A stretch of 64,000 bases of DNA from NCBI RefSeq assembly GCF_036588685.1, contig NC_086378.1, positions 73,053,127 to 73,117,126 of the forward strand. The letters are read 5' to 3'. Shown here piece by piece: positions 24,036 through 34,473 of the stretch. A program made the position numbers and the translations under genes. Source of the DNA: Mytilus trossulus (lineage: Eukaryota > Mollusca > Bivalvia > Mytilida > Mytilidae). The notes below the pieces were generated by a model. That model was not told where the DNA came from and searched no databases. It saw only the letters and a list, made by a program, of their open reading frames with translations. The first letter of the stretch is position 1, and every line of letters begins with the position of its first letter.

Positions 24036-25173
24036 TCTTTTGTTGACTAGTATATATGCTGATGATACTGTTATTTTTGCAGAATCTGGCAGCTGAATTG
24101 CAATCTGCACTAAAGTCTAAATGTGATGTTTTTATATTGTGAGACCTGGAAACTTAAAGTCAATGTAACTAAGACCAATGTTATTCTACTTTCAAAAATA
24201 GGCAGTGTGAGAATACTCAGTTTTTATATAATAATGAATAAATAGTTGTTATAGAAGATTTTCAATATCTGGGAACAGTCTTTTTTAAGAAAAGGTACAC
24301 TTTCAAAAAATAAAGCTCGGCTAGTCTAACAGGCTAGGAAGGCCATGCTCTATGCATTGTGTAAAGCGAGAAGGCTTTGTTTACCAGTTGATATTTTGTT
24401 ACAAATATTTGATGCAATGGTTGCACCTATATTGTTGTATGGTGCTCAAGTGTGGGGTTACGAAAACAATGAAATTATTTAATCTTTGCAATAGAATTTT
24501 GCAAGTATATTTTGAAGATTAAAAAATGTACTCCAAATTGTATTGTTTATGGAGAGCTTGGTAGAGAACCTATGCCTATTTGTATTAAAGCCAGAATGGT
24601 TGTCTTTTTGCAACTTATTTTAAATGGTAAAAAAAAGAAAATATCACGCACGATATGATATGTTATATAGACTTGACGAAGATGATGTGTATCACTCTAA
24701 ATGGTTACCATGTATCAACGAAATTTTACTTGAATATGGTTATAATCATTGTAGGAATAACCAAACTATGGAAAGAAATGTTATTCTGTCAAGACAAGTT
24801 AAACAGTTTCTTCATGAAAAATTTATTGAAAATTGGAAAGCACAAATATTTAACTCACCTAAGTGTATTAATTAAAGAATTGTGTGTGGAAAGCACAAAT
24901 ATTTAACTCACCTAAGTGTATTAATTATAGAATTGTAAGACTGAATTTGGTTTTGAGAAATATCTCTCTGTTTCCCCACCTGAAATGATGTATACTATTA
25001 ATAAATTTAGATGTGGAAGTCACAAGTTGCCAATTGAAGCTGGTAGTGTTTGTTCTATTGATGGATCTGGAAAAAAATGTGATCAAAGTGATAAAGAACA
25101 ACTAGATTATGATACATATTTAATTGTAACTTTTTTAATGGAGTTCGTGTTGTTTCTTATTTATTATTTGTAA
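24036..25173 (+). pseudogene. Decayed LINE RT and C-terminal relic
   Basis: Starts in RT at YADDTVIFAES (about 24054), followed by a degraded VNVTK box and then a connector region (ARKAMLYALCKARRL, VAPILLYGAQVWGY at about 24430) matching the 56-kb LINE. Several frameshifts and stops are present. Open pieces are 24624-24875 and 24985-25173; the latter (KFRCGSHKLPIEAGS) aligns with the F-LNMKFPIETGRW part of the 56-kb copy. A 41-bp stretch is duplicated at 24839-24931 (AAAGCACAAATATTTAACTC twice). Confidence 0.75.
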
Positions 25174-25399
25174 CTGTTTATGTATAAAATGCCACGGTCT
25201 CTTAATTTCATGAGTCTTTAGGATAAAAAAGATCTATACAAGTCATTTTTATATCAAATGTATTATCACACCTTTTTATGCTCGATTTGAGATCTAAATT
25301 TTATTGTTAAAAAAGGCTAGCTGTTGTCAAATAAATTTTGTGAGCAGTTTTAATACCGAGGGTGTGTCTTATTTTGTGAGTTTTCATTGGTTTGGAGTT

Positions 25400-25547
25400 T
25401 TTAGACCCTTCATTGTTGACCAGTGGAAAACTTCCCGCCGAAGTGTTTCAAATAGCACTTTGTCTTCAAACGAACAAGATGGACACATGCAGTTTACAGA
25501 AGCAAAAGATTTGATTTGAACTGTTCGTGAAACCACACATACTCAAG
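25400..25547 (+). other. Possible first exon of a plus-strand transcript
   Basis: A GC-richer island with ACTTCCCGCCGAAG (an E2F-like CCCGCC core) at 25428-25441 is followed by ATG in context ACAAGATGG (a short 11-codon ORF). It ends at a CTCAAG|GTAGAT donor-like site at about 25547. It is upstream of the exon-like blocks at 28.0 kb. Confidence 0.2.
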
Positions 25548-25659
25548 GTAGATATTAACCCCTTGGTATTTTCCCAGATTATTTTCATTATTAAAAATAT
25601 GGATCAAAATACGACTTTTGAAATCTTTTTCGAAAAATTAAGATATGATATATAGAGAA

Positions 25660-25792
25660 TAATACATGGCAAAATCCGTATCATATGTCGTATCATCCCG
25701 AGACATCAATATCAGCCCAAGGGCCTTTAGGCCCGAGGGATGATATTGGTCGAGGGTGATACGGCATGTGATACGGATTTTGCCATGTATTA
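25660..25792. mobile_element. Near-perfect hairpin MITE, 133 bp
   Basis: Arms TAATACATGGCAAAATCCGT and its reverse complement close the element. The fold continues inward through GATACGGCAT/ATGTCGTATC and GATATTGGT to a GGGCCTTTAGGCCC loop. The arms are about 60 bp. Motifs GATACGG and CCATG recur in the tandem block at 26218. Confidence 0.85.
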
Positions 25793-26190
25793 TACGCTTT
25801 ATCATATATTTCAACAGAAGAGTATTACATTATATGAACTGTTTTCTGATCCATAGCACTGGGTTACCTTCAGTTCTGCTTTTGTCCTGTTTCAAAGCCT
25901 TAAAATAACTGCTCAATTATTTATACAAAGCACCTGGGTTACCTTACAATCTGTTGTTTTAAAAATATTTAGTTTATTATTGTATTTATTAGAATGTTTT
26001 GTATTTTTTATAGTTGCATTTAGTGTGCCAAAACATATGTTGTGAAAACTTGATGTTCGTGACGTCACATACAATATGAAAGCTTCACGTTCGTGACGTT
26101 ACATACCAAACAATGACGTCATTCAAAAATTGACCTATTTTGAGGAATTTTTTTCTTGAGCAAAAAAACAACAAAAAACTGACTTTTAAA
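25793..26190. other. Non-coding stretch with CRE-like TGACGTCA words
   Basis: No ORF. GTGACGTCACATAC (about 26059) and GTTCGTGACGTTACATAC (about 26090) are quasi-repeats containing the palindromic TGACGTCA, plus AATGACGTCATTC at about 26111. Confidence 0.4.
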
Positions 26191-26320
26191 TGTAAAAAAA
26201 AAAAAAAAAAAAAAAGGTATGCGATACGGGTTTTACCATGCGATACGGGGTATGCGATACGGGTTTAGCCATGCGATACGGGGTATGCAATACAGGGTAG
26301 GTGATACAGACTGGAAAAAA
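26191..26320. repeat. Poly(A) tract and GCGATACGGG tandem repeat
   Basis: A long A run (about 26195-26215) is followed by four to six units around TATGCGATACGGGTTTTACC, decaying towards 26310. Confidence 0.8.
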
Positions 26321-26864
26321 GAACCTTTATTAGATATACAAAATATTTTTGCTCAACTATCGATAGCAAAGATTTGAAAATATTTATTTTACTTTTTCGT
26401 ATTTTACTGATACATGGAATTATATTTCAAGTTTACAGTTTTCAAGTTTATAGTAGATGCAGTCTATTTGTATTTATAAAGATGATAAAGCCATAATTCA
26501 AAAAGTAGAAGACTTGATTCTCCATTATATTGTCCTTGATCCTCGATTTACTTACAGCCGTTTTGGTGGTAATAAATATTATGTACATGGTTTAATCTCA
26601 ATTGTTTTAACACTTTTTTCACGTTTTTGTTATTGATCTGAGTAAAGTTCAGTTACATAATTTATTTGCAGTATGTCCTTTGTCAGTAGATATTTTTCTG
26701 CACAGCCAGTTACTAAAGTGTGAAATGAGTAGATTGTTGTGTAACACCTATATGGTCATGTGATCAAAAGGTTAGAATTTGAACCGATATATGGTCGTGT
26801 GATCAATAGGTTAGAATTAGAAGCCAAATCAGTTTAAATTGATTTTTACTTGGACAAAGACCTA

Positions 26865-27478
26865 GGTATTTTTATGCCCCACCTACGATGGTCCACTGAA
26901 CATAGAAAATGAAAGTGCAAAGTTCAGGTTAAAGTTTTTGGTCAAGGTAGTTTTTGATGAAGTTAAACTGAGTCACATCTACTATACTTGAAACTTAGTA
27001 CACATGTTCCCTATGATATGATCTTTCTAATTTTAATGCCAAATTATAGTTTTGATCCCAATTTCATGGTCCACTGAACATAGAAAATGAAAGTGCAAAG
27101 TTCAGGTTAAAGTTTTTGGTCAAGGTAGTTTTTGATGAAGTTAAACTGAGTCACATCTACTATACTTGAAACTTAGTACACATGTTCCCTATGATATGAT
27201 CTTTCTAATTTTAATGCCAAATTATAGTTTTGATCCCAATTTCATGGTCCACTGAACATAGAAAATGAAAGTGCAAAGTTCAGGTTAAAGTTTTTGGTCA
27301 AGGTAGTTTTTGATGAAGTTAAAGTCACATCTACTTGAAACTTAGTACACATGTTCCCTATGATATGATCTTGTTAATTTGAATTTCAAATTAAAGTTTT
27401 GACCCCAATTACACGGTCCACTGAACATGGAAAATTATAGTGTGAGTGGGGCATCCGTGTACTATGGACACATTCTTG
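26865..27478. repeat. Tandem repeat, 178-bp unit, three to four copies
   Basis: GTCCACTGAACATAG recurs at 26891, 27069, 27247 and (diverged) 27416: spacing 178, 178, 169. The outer flanks are TTATGCCCCACCTACGA and GTGGGGCATCCGTGTACTA, inverted GCCCCAC/GTGGGGC ends that suggest a mobile element with internal satellite-like amplification. The first two units are nearly identical. Confidence 0.9.
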
Positions 27479-28003
27479 TTTCATTAGAATATTAGGGGAC
27501 ATGAAATATGTTTGAAAGAATTTTAATGCAATTAATTGATTCAATGTGATCTGTGTTGGATTTTAGATTTTAAAAGTTCCAGAAAATTACTTTTGGAGAA
27601 TTGAATGATTTCACTAATTTTTCATGTTGCATGTGAAATTACAATATGATGACTTTACCCCATTTCTTTAAGTTTATTGATTTATTAGAGTTGTTATGTT
27701 TTCAAGCTTTTACTCTTGTATAACCATCATCGAACTGTAACTATAAGTTCTGTAACCATGGTAAAATTCATGATTGATTGTGGGTGCATAACCCCCTGTG
27801 GCAAATATATCATGCATTTCAAGTTGAAAGATCCATGTAACTTGACCAGGTATTGCTTCCAAATAGTATCTACCTACAACAACAGGAATAGGGGACACAT
27901 TCATGTATATGTCTAGGAGACTGACAGTGTACCAACTGAATTTGTTGGCAATACCTTCTGAATACATTTTTTATATAAAAGTTAATTACATTTGGTTTTT
28001 CAG

Positions 28004-28294
28004 AGAATTTACAAGACTATTATCCACAAAATGCAACAGTCTTATTTTGATGAATTGTTGAACCAGAGAAATGTGAAGACTTACAGACACCTAGACTGTA
28101 TAGTCAACATAACAATGATTAGAGAATCAGACTACAGTGAACATTACAATGATTAGAAAATCAGACTAGAGTCAACATTACAATGATTAGAGAATCAGAC
28201 TATAGTCAACATTACAATGATTAGAAAATCAGCCAGCTGCATTTCATCAATCAGTTTATGATGAAGCTTTACAGCATTGGAAATGATTACTCAG
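28004..28294 (+). ncRNA. Candidate exon of a spliced plus-strand RNA, with 34-bp tandem repeats
   Basis: Bounded by TTTTTCAG (to 28003) and CTCAG|GTATGT (28295). It contains four 34-bp units starting with GT(C/G)AACAT at 28103, 28137, 28171 and 28205; units alternate between AGAGAATC and AGAAAATC. An ATG at 28031 opens 41 codons (MQQSYFDELLNQRNVKTYR...) that run into the repeat and stop. Coding status is unresolved; I list it as RNA because neighbouring exons have no continuing frame. Confidence 0.35.
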
Positions 28295-28521
28295 GTATGT
28301 ATTGGTTAAAATTTTGAGGTTTGTTTTATAGGATAATAGTGGTGTTTAATTTTATCTTTCTTGAAATAAATATATTAGAAATGAGGTGAAATATGGCATT
28401 GATTAAAGGAGATGTACCAAGGAAAACATGTGACTGAATAAACATTTTATTAAAAAAGGATGAACAATACAGTTTTGAGTTTCAATCCTTTCATATATTA
28501 AAATAAAATGATATTTTGTAG

Positions 28522-28566
28522 GGACCAAACAACTGAGCAGAAAGAAGAACCGTATGACCTTGAAGA
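28522..28566 (+). ncRNA. Candidate short exon of the same RNA
   Basis: Forty-five bases between ATATTTTGTAG and GAAGA|GTAAGC. It has the same orientation and plausible spacing to the 28004-28294 block. Support is splice-consensus only. Confidence 0.3.
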
Positions 28567-29199
28567 GTAAGCAATGTATTAAGTATATTTGGGGTTACCA
28601 AAGAGTATGGTAAGAACCTCATCTTAAATTATACTTGGTGAGTATTCTTATTGTTGGTTAAATATTAAGCATCATTATGGAAAATGGGGGATCAAGGGTA
28701 TACACCAACAAGACAGTGACCAAAGGAAAATAAATAACCAAAACCATCTAGAGGTTTCAACTATAGTCTGATGTTTATACAATACGTGAACTTGTAAATC
28801 ATCCAAAGTCTAAAATATTTGTGAATAAAATGAACAGACTGACAAATAACTTACATACACACAAATATCTGACCTAAGCACATGAGCATGTTGCAGGGCG
28901 AAATTTTTTTATTAAATAAAGCTTGAGCCTGTTTTGTGCAATGCCTAACCATTTAACGACAAAATTTCATACAGAAAACTTTTCAAATTGAGGGGTTTCA
29001 AATTTTAAATAAGCCAATTTATGGTTTAAAAAAATAATGGAAATCTTGACTCCCCAACAAGAGAAAAATGTCACTCTTATCATTGAGGAAAATGGCCACT
29101 ACCTGAATGGTCTTTAGAATTAATTCAGTTGCTCTGGTCATTTTTCAAAATTTAACAATGTAAGTAAATATGGAGTTGTTTGATCAATGGGAGATAACT

Positions 29200-30090
29200 C
29201 TGACCACATGGAATAATTCTGAAAACTTAAAGAGGGGTCCTGATCCCGAAATCCCGGGCTTAAAAACACAAAATCCTGAGCTCCCGAAATTTAAATAAAT
29301 TTAGATCCTGACATCAAGAAATTAAAAAAAAAAAAACTTTATCCTGAAGGGGTCAATCCCTAAATCCTGTGCTTTAAAATACCAGATTCCTGAGTCCCAA
29401 TATAGGTCCTATCCCCCTCACATATATAATTGATAACTAAGATAAAAGAAATACAGAAATTGTTTTGCCTTTTGCCATGCTTACAATCAACAAAAGATTT
29501 TTTTCTTCATTTTTCAAAATAAATTCCAAGACTAAGATGTAGGATGCCATTCTACTAACAAAATACCACAGCATGGAGACCCTAATCAGCACACTAAAAT
29601 GTCCAAACGTGTGTCCTACATCTTGAAATAAATATAATTTTATAAATGTTCAAGTATCTTCAAAAACATTTTTTACTCATTTCTACTCTGTTGAGACAAT
29701 TTCACTAGCACTGCACTTTGACTTTGACTAAGACAAACACAATGTTGATTGAAGTTGAATGGTACTAGTGACAACTTTGTTGGAGACATGGAAAGCATTT
29801 CGTCATTGTTAGTAGTTTTATGGGCTTTCACCTCTTGAGTCACAAAGAACCTTATGTACGTTAGTTCCATTGAAATGTTATATGCATTGTCAATGCTAAA
29901 CATTTGATTGACTTTGACTGATTTTTTTTTAGTTTCGTCAGAGTGTAAATGAGTTTGAACAAAAGGCAATATAACCTTTTTTTAGTGATAAGAAGATTTT
30001 ACTTTCATTTTTGATAAAGTTTTCACCAAATTTATTGTTGATAGCAAGGCTTATGGTTTGCACAATAGAATATGCCTTTTACACAATGAG
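29200..30090. other. Repeat-rich, no gene
   Basis: 29230-29420 has repeated ATCCCGA/AATCCTGAG words like the 7.7-kb MITE interior. The 98-codon minus frame at 29673-29969 has no splice or homology support. Confidence 0.35.
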
Positions 30091-30345
30091 CTCAGTGGTG
30101 AATCCAGGGGTGGGGGGGGGTTGGGGGGGGTCTGGAATTTGGAACCCCCCTTTTTTTTGGCCCATCAATGCATTTGAATGGGAGCATATAGTTGGACCCC
30201 CCCTTTTAATCTGGGTTTGGAACCCCCCTTTTTTGGGGCCTATCAATGCATTTGAATGGGAGCATATAGTTTGACTCCCCCACCCCTCCCCCCCTTTACT
30301 CTGGGTTGGGAACCCCTCTTTTTAAAATGGCTGGATCCTCCCCTG
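30090..30345. mobile_element. GGATCC-type MITE with internal duplication
   Basis: Opens with GTGAATCCAGGGGTGGGG and closes with GGCTGGATCCTCCCCTGG. The interior GGAACCCCCCTTTTTTTTGG with ATCAATGCATTTGAATGGGA is present twice (about 30140 and 30220). The same family is at 61875-62003, with partial termini at 34108, 34740, 37615, 39530, 50515 and 50755. Confidence 0.75.
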
Positions 30346-31369
30346 GAGCTTGTCACTTTCACTCAAAAAACATTAAAGAAACCATCAAATTCCTAAGCTT
30401 AGGTAGGAGCTTCAAATTGTCATAAAAATTACTTAATTATCATTATCTTGTGTATTTTTGCCACCTTCTGCTTAAAAAAAAATACATTTAGATAATTTAT
30501 CACTTAAAGAGGCATTTGCAATGATTTAGATAAACAATAACAGCACTTTGTTTTTTTTATAAATATTAATAAAAGTGGAATAATGAAGAAATGACTTGTA
30601 ATTATTAACAGTCATTTTTATAGTTAAATTGGTAAAAATGATCTGAAAAGCATTGCTGATTTCATATTTTTTTCCAAAACCACAATTCAACCTCATTTTG
30701 GTCTGTATGCATACAACATTTAATAAGAACCATTGTAGTAGATGGTTGCTCAGCTTGGTCAGATAATAAAAAGAACAGAATGTCAAAATAAAACGGTTTT
30801 GCCAACAAAAAATATTATTTCAGTGATAAAACTCAAATGTTTTTGCTTCAATTTTTTACTCACTTGAGTGCAATTATTTGCAAAGTACAAATCTTATACA
30901 AAAGAATTATGTCTGAGACAACAACCCAACCAAAGAGCAAAAAACAGCCGAATCAACTAATGACTCTTCAACTCAGCAAGAAAATCCAGCATCTGGAGGC
31001 AGGCTTCAGCTGACCCCTACACAAAAATGTTCACTAGGTCAGTGAAAGTGGATGTCATACTAAACTCAAACATATATTAAAATGAACTGAAATTAAAAAA
31101 CCTACGAGACTAACAAGGTCCAGAGGCTTCTAACAAGGGACAGGTGCAAAAATGCAGTGGGTTAAACATGTTTTGAGAGATCTCAACCCACACTTATACC
31201 TCTATGAGCCAATGTAGAAAAAACAAACACAGCAATTTGCACCGTAAAACTCATTAAAAAGAAGTCTGTGTCCAACTTCAGAAAAGGTAACAAAAGAAAC
31301 AGACTAATAATTTGTGTATTTTTACAACATTTACAAAGCTAAATTTTGTGGGAAAATAAAGTAAAAGTT

Positions 31370-32285
31370 AAATTAAAAAAGAAATATTTAATTTTGAAAT
31401 TTACTTCAAAGGAAAGAAAATAAAGTTTAATTGATTTTATTCTTATATGTGTAATGTTGTATATGTATATATATTTCATTTCAGAGTTCAACAACAGATT
31501 TTTAATTCTATAATTTTGATTTTTGCAGATTGCAGCAGTGGGATGTTACAGTCATAGACGTTGGATAGACTCCGTTGTACTAGGCCAGGGAGGGTAGCGC
31601 AGAGTTTCCGCAGCACTATACAATAGTAGCAAGATCACTCTACCATGAGCTTGTTAAAGGGCCCGTTTGATGAAAGTGACACCAACGTTCTCCACAACAC
31701 TACAGATTTGTTTTTGCAGATGCAGCCGAGAGGATGTTTCAGTCATGGACTCATTTGATGGAAGTGGCACCAACATTCTCAAACACTAATAATTTACAAA
31801 TTTGTTTTTGTTGTAGATGCAACCTCATTCATACACCCTAGAGTTTGGCTATGTTGTGACAGAAGAAGAGTGTCATATAGACTTCTGTATGTCCATTTTT
31901 ATGGAAGTGACAAATTACTAATCTTTCTTCTTATATCCATTTCAGAGTTCTTACAAAGATGCATAGGTATAAAATATTTATTATTTTTTGTCTTTTGGTG
32001 TATTTTTGTCAATGAGTTAAAACCCAAAGAACAGTACATCGATCAGAAGTAATAAGTTTGACTAGTGTAATTTGAGAGAGAACACTCTGGAACACAAAAA
32101 ATATCCTACCTCATAAAAATTTAACACGACATCTTATTTTCACCTTTTTTCATTGAAGCAGCACACAGTGTAGTCAAGAATGTATGCATGTCCTTGAACT
32201 TCTAGAAATACAATACCTCTAATAGTTAAAACAGTCTGGTATAATGGTCAACAAGAGCTACATAAAAAAAAGGAAGATACCAAAG
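31370..32285 (+). repeat. Tandem segmental duplication, unit 1 (about 920 bp)
   Basis: High identity to 32290-33190, offset 920 (for example TTGCAGCAGTGGGATGTTAC at 31530 and 32450). Inside are several acceptor-like TTTCAG/TGCAG/TTGTAG sites followed by the best conserved sequence. It carries a small ORF (31817-31921) and, on the minus strand, a decayed version of the frame at 32999-33148. Confidence 0.85.
31817..31921 (+). CDS. Small ORF in duplication unit 1 (34 codons), uncertain
   Basis: Immediately after TTTTTGTTGTAG comes an ATG opening MQPHSYTLEFGYVVTEEE, then divergent residues, stop TAA. The paired ORF in unit 2 keeps the first 18 residues except H to Q at position 4. The ATG touching a perfect acceptor suggests that this is the start of an exon, so translation could begin here or continue from upstream. 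No known family. Confidence 0.25.
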   Translation: MQPHSYTLEFGYVVTEEECHIDFCMSIFMEVTNY

Positions 32286-32736
32286 TTAAATTAAAAAAAT
32301 ATGTATTTAATTTTTGAAATTTACCTCAAAGAAAAGAAAATAAAGTTTAATTGATTTTTTTCTTATATGTGTAATGTTGTATATGTATTTTTATTTCATT
32401 TCAGAGTTCAACAACAGATTATTATTTCTATTATTTTGTTTTTCGCAGATTGCAGCAGTGGGATGTTACAGTCATAGACGTTGGATAGACTCCGTTGTAC
32501 TAGGCCAGGGAGGGTAGCGCAGAGTTTCCGCAGCACTATACAATAGTAACAAGATCACTCTACCATGAGCTTGTTAAAGGGCCCATTTGATGAAAGTGAC
32601 AACAACGTTCTCCACGACACTACAGATTTGTTTTTGCAGATGCAGCCGAGAGGATGTTTCAGTCATGGACTCATTTGATGGAAGTGGCACCAACATTCTC
32701 AAACACTAATAATTTACAAATTTGTTTTTGTTGTAG

Positions 32737-32829
32737 ATGCAACCTCAGTCATACACCCTAGAGTTTGGCTATGTTGTGACAGAAGAAGAGTGGCATGTAG
32801 ATTTCTTTTATGGAAGTGCAAATAACTAA
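32737..32829 (+). CDS. Small ORF in duplication unit 2 (30 codons), uncertain
   Basis: MQPQSYTLEFGYVVTEEE followed by WHVDFF and TAA, directly after a TTGTAG acceptor as in unit 1. Both units also share a following 21-base block between TTTCAG and ATAG|GTAT (AGTTCTTACRAAGATGYATAG), which looks like a microexon. Confidence 0.25.
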   Translation: MQPQSYTLEFGYVVTEEEWHVDFFYGSANN

Positions 32830-32998
32830 TCTTTCTTCTTCATATCTATTTCAGAGTTCTTACGAAGATGTATAGGTATGCAGTATTTATTATTTTTGTC
32901 TCTGTGTATTTTTGTCAATGAGGTAAAACCACAGAACAAATCAATCAGAAGTATTAACTGGTGTAATTTGAGAACACCCTGGAACACGAGAAATATCC

Positions 32999-33148
32999 TA
33001 CCTCACAAAATTTAACATGAGACATCTTGTTTTCACCTTTTTTCAAGGAAGCAGCACACACAGTGTAATCATGAAGGTATCCATGTCCTGGAACATCAGG
33101 GAATAGCATATCTCTAATAGTATTTTTACTACTATCCTCAAAATTCAA
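32999..33148 (-). CDS. Orphan candidate exon on the minus strand, unknown gene
   Basis: Open from about 33160 to a TTTGTGAG|GTAGGA donor (33000/32999). The peptide includes DMLFPDVPGHGYLHDYTVC and then AASLKKGENKMSHVKFCE. A possible acceptor is CTATTAG before AGATATGC at about 33116. In duplication unit 1 the same stretch has lost frame (a deletion after ACTGTGTG), so if coding, only unit 2 is intact. No domain recognised. Confidence 0.25.
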
Positions 33149-33229
33149 ACAAAACAGTCAGATATTTTGATCAACAAGAGGTACAATCTCAAACCATGTG
33201 GTGAAAAAAGACAACACATAACCAAAAAA

Positions 33230-33620
33230 AGTGACGGAAAATTGTCTACACTGACAACAAAATATTATACAGCAACAACCCATTCAAAGACCTGAGAGAT
33301 TCTCAAGCACCAATTCAACCAAAGACCAGGGATGATCTCCAGCACTGAGCACCAACCAAAACAAAGAACAGACATGAACTAGGGCAAAAAGCACCAACCC
33401 AACCAAAGACCTAAGAGGTTTTCAGGCACCATGCAACCAACTAAACTAAATAGCCAGGGATGATCTCGGACACCATGCACCAACCTTTCCAAAGATCAGG
33501 GATGCTTTCAGGCACAACAACCTTACCAAAGACCAGGAATGATCTCACACCAAGCACCAACCAAAACAAAAAAAAAGGGTGATCTCAGACACCACAGAAT
33601 GTTAGCAAGTATTTGATATG
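33230..33620. repeat. Degenerate CACCAACC/AAAGACC repeat
   Basis: Eight or so diverged units around AGCACCAACCAAAACAAAGA and GACCAGGGATGATCTCAGGC, about 45-60 bp apart. No ORF. Confidence 0.6.
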
Positions 33621-34103
33621 TTAACTTATCTACTACTTGTGTAAGTAAAATGGGTTTTTTTCATTCTGTGCTGCATTTATTCTATCAAAAATTGTCAAAA
33701 TGCAACATGAAATTTTTATGTGTTTTTCATCTCTTTCTTCAAAATGTTTTACATATTGAAATTTTTTGAAAATTCTATTGGACTATCAAAAATAATTAGT
33801 AAATAATTTCTTGAATAATTTTTTTTTTATTGGAAATGTTAATTTACTTTAATCAACAAATATGAAAATAAATGTTCAAACCTTTTTCATGCATAACCAA
33901 ATTAATATATGTGTTAAATAAAAGATTACAAATAAAAAAAATTATTATTTTTTTTTTAGAAAATTAAGATATGCTTCTAAGAGTTTTTACAATTGAACTG
34001 TTCCAGAATATAATAATGTATTGTTTTTTACAGAAAATATGAGGTAAAATGACAAATTATGATTCGGGTTTACATGAAAACACTGATATCTTGAATGACA
34101 GTA

Positions 34104-34148
34104 GCATAGGTGGATCCAGGGAGCCTTGCCCCCCCCCCCCCCCCCCCT
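34104..34148. repeat. GGATCC MITE terminus plus poly(C) run
   Basis: GGTGGATCCAGGGAGCC followed by about 18 C residues. The run length is unlikely to be exact in an assembly. Confidence 0.6.
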
Positions 34149-34356
34149 TTTGTGGGTAAAGAAGTAAGTTCGGTAAGAGCCATATTTGGCCCCAATTATA
34201 AAGTTCATAGTAACAAGACAATAACTGTTTCAAGTTGCCTTAAAGACATGTTAGAAAGTTACACAGAACTGTTTTTGTCAAAGTTTACTTCTAACACGTT
34301 AATTTTTACATCCCGAAAAGGTCAAAATAAGCCAGATTGCAATCAAATGAAGGACC

Positions 34357-34473
34357 AGGAAACATAGAGCGCAGGCGTCGACAAGCTTAAGATTCAAATA
34401 AGACGTGTGAAATGTCTTCACAAACATTATTTTAAAATATCTTTGTTGTCGACGTATGCGCTCTATATTTCCT
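34357..34473. mobile_element. Small inverted-repeat element
   Basis: Arms AGGAAACATAGAGCGCAGGC and its near reverse complement at 34447-34473, including GTCGACAA/TTGTCGAC. About 117 bp, no ORF. Confidence 0.65.

Larger units (their letters stand above)
32290..33190 (+). repeat. Tandem segmental duplication, unit 2
   Basis: Copy of 31370-32285. Differences are mostly single bases; the end diverges after about 33150, where unit 2 has an extra ~28 bases (TTTGAATTTTGAGGATAGTA region) relative to unit 1. Confidence 0.85.

Noticed and set aside
20917-24060. The 19-kb and 24-kb RT pieces as one LINE split by an insertion
   Set aside because: Both contain the YADDT region and the following VNV-K box, so they are two separate copies.
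30011-30274. 87-codon frame with WNPPF repeats
   Set aside because: Produced by the duplicated G/C-run interior of the GGATCC-type MITE.
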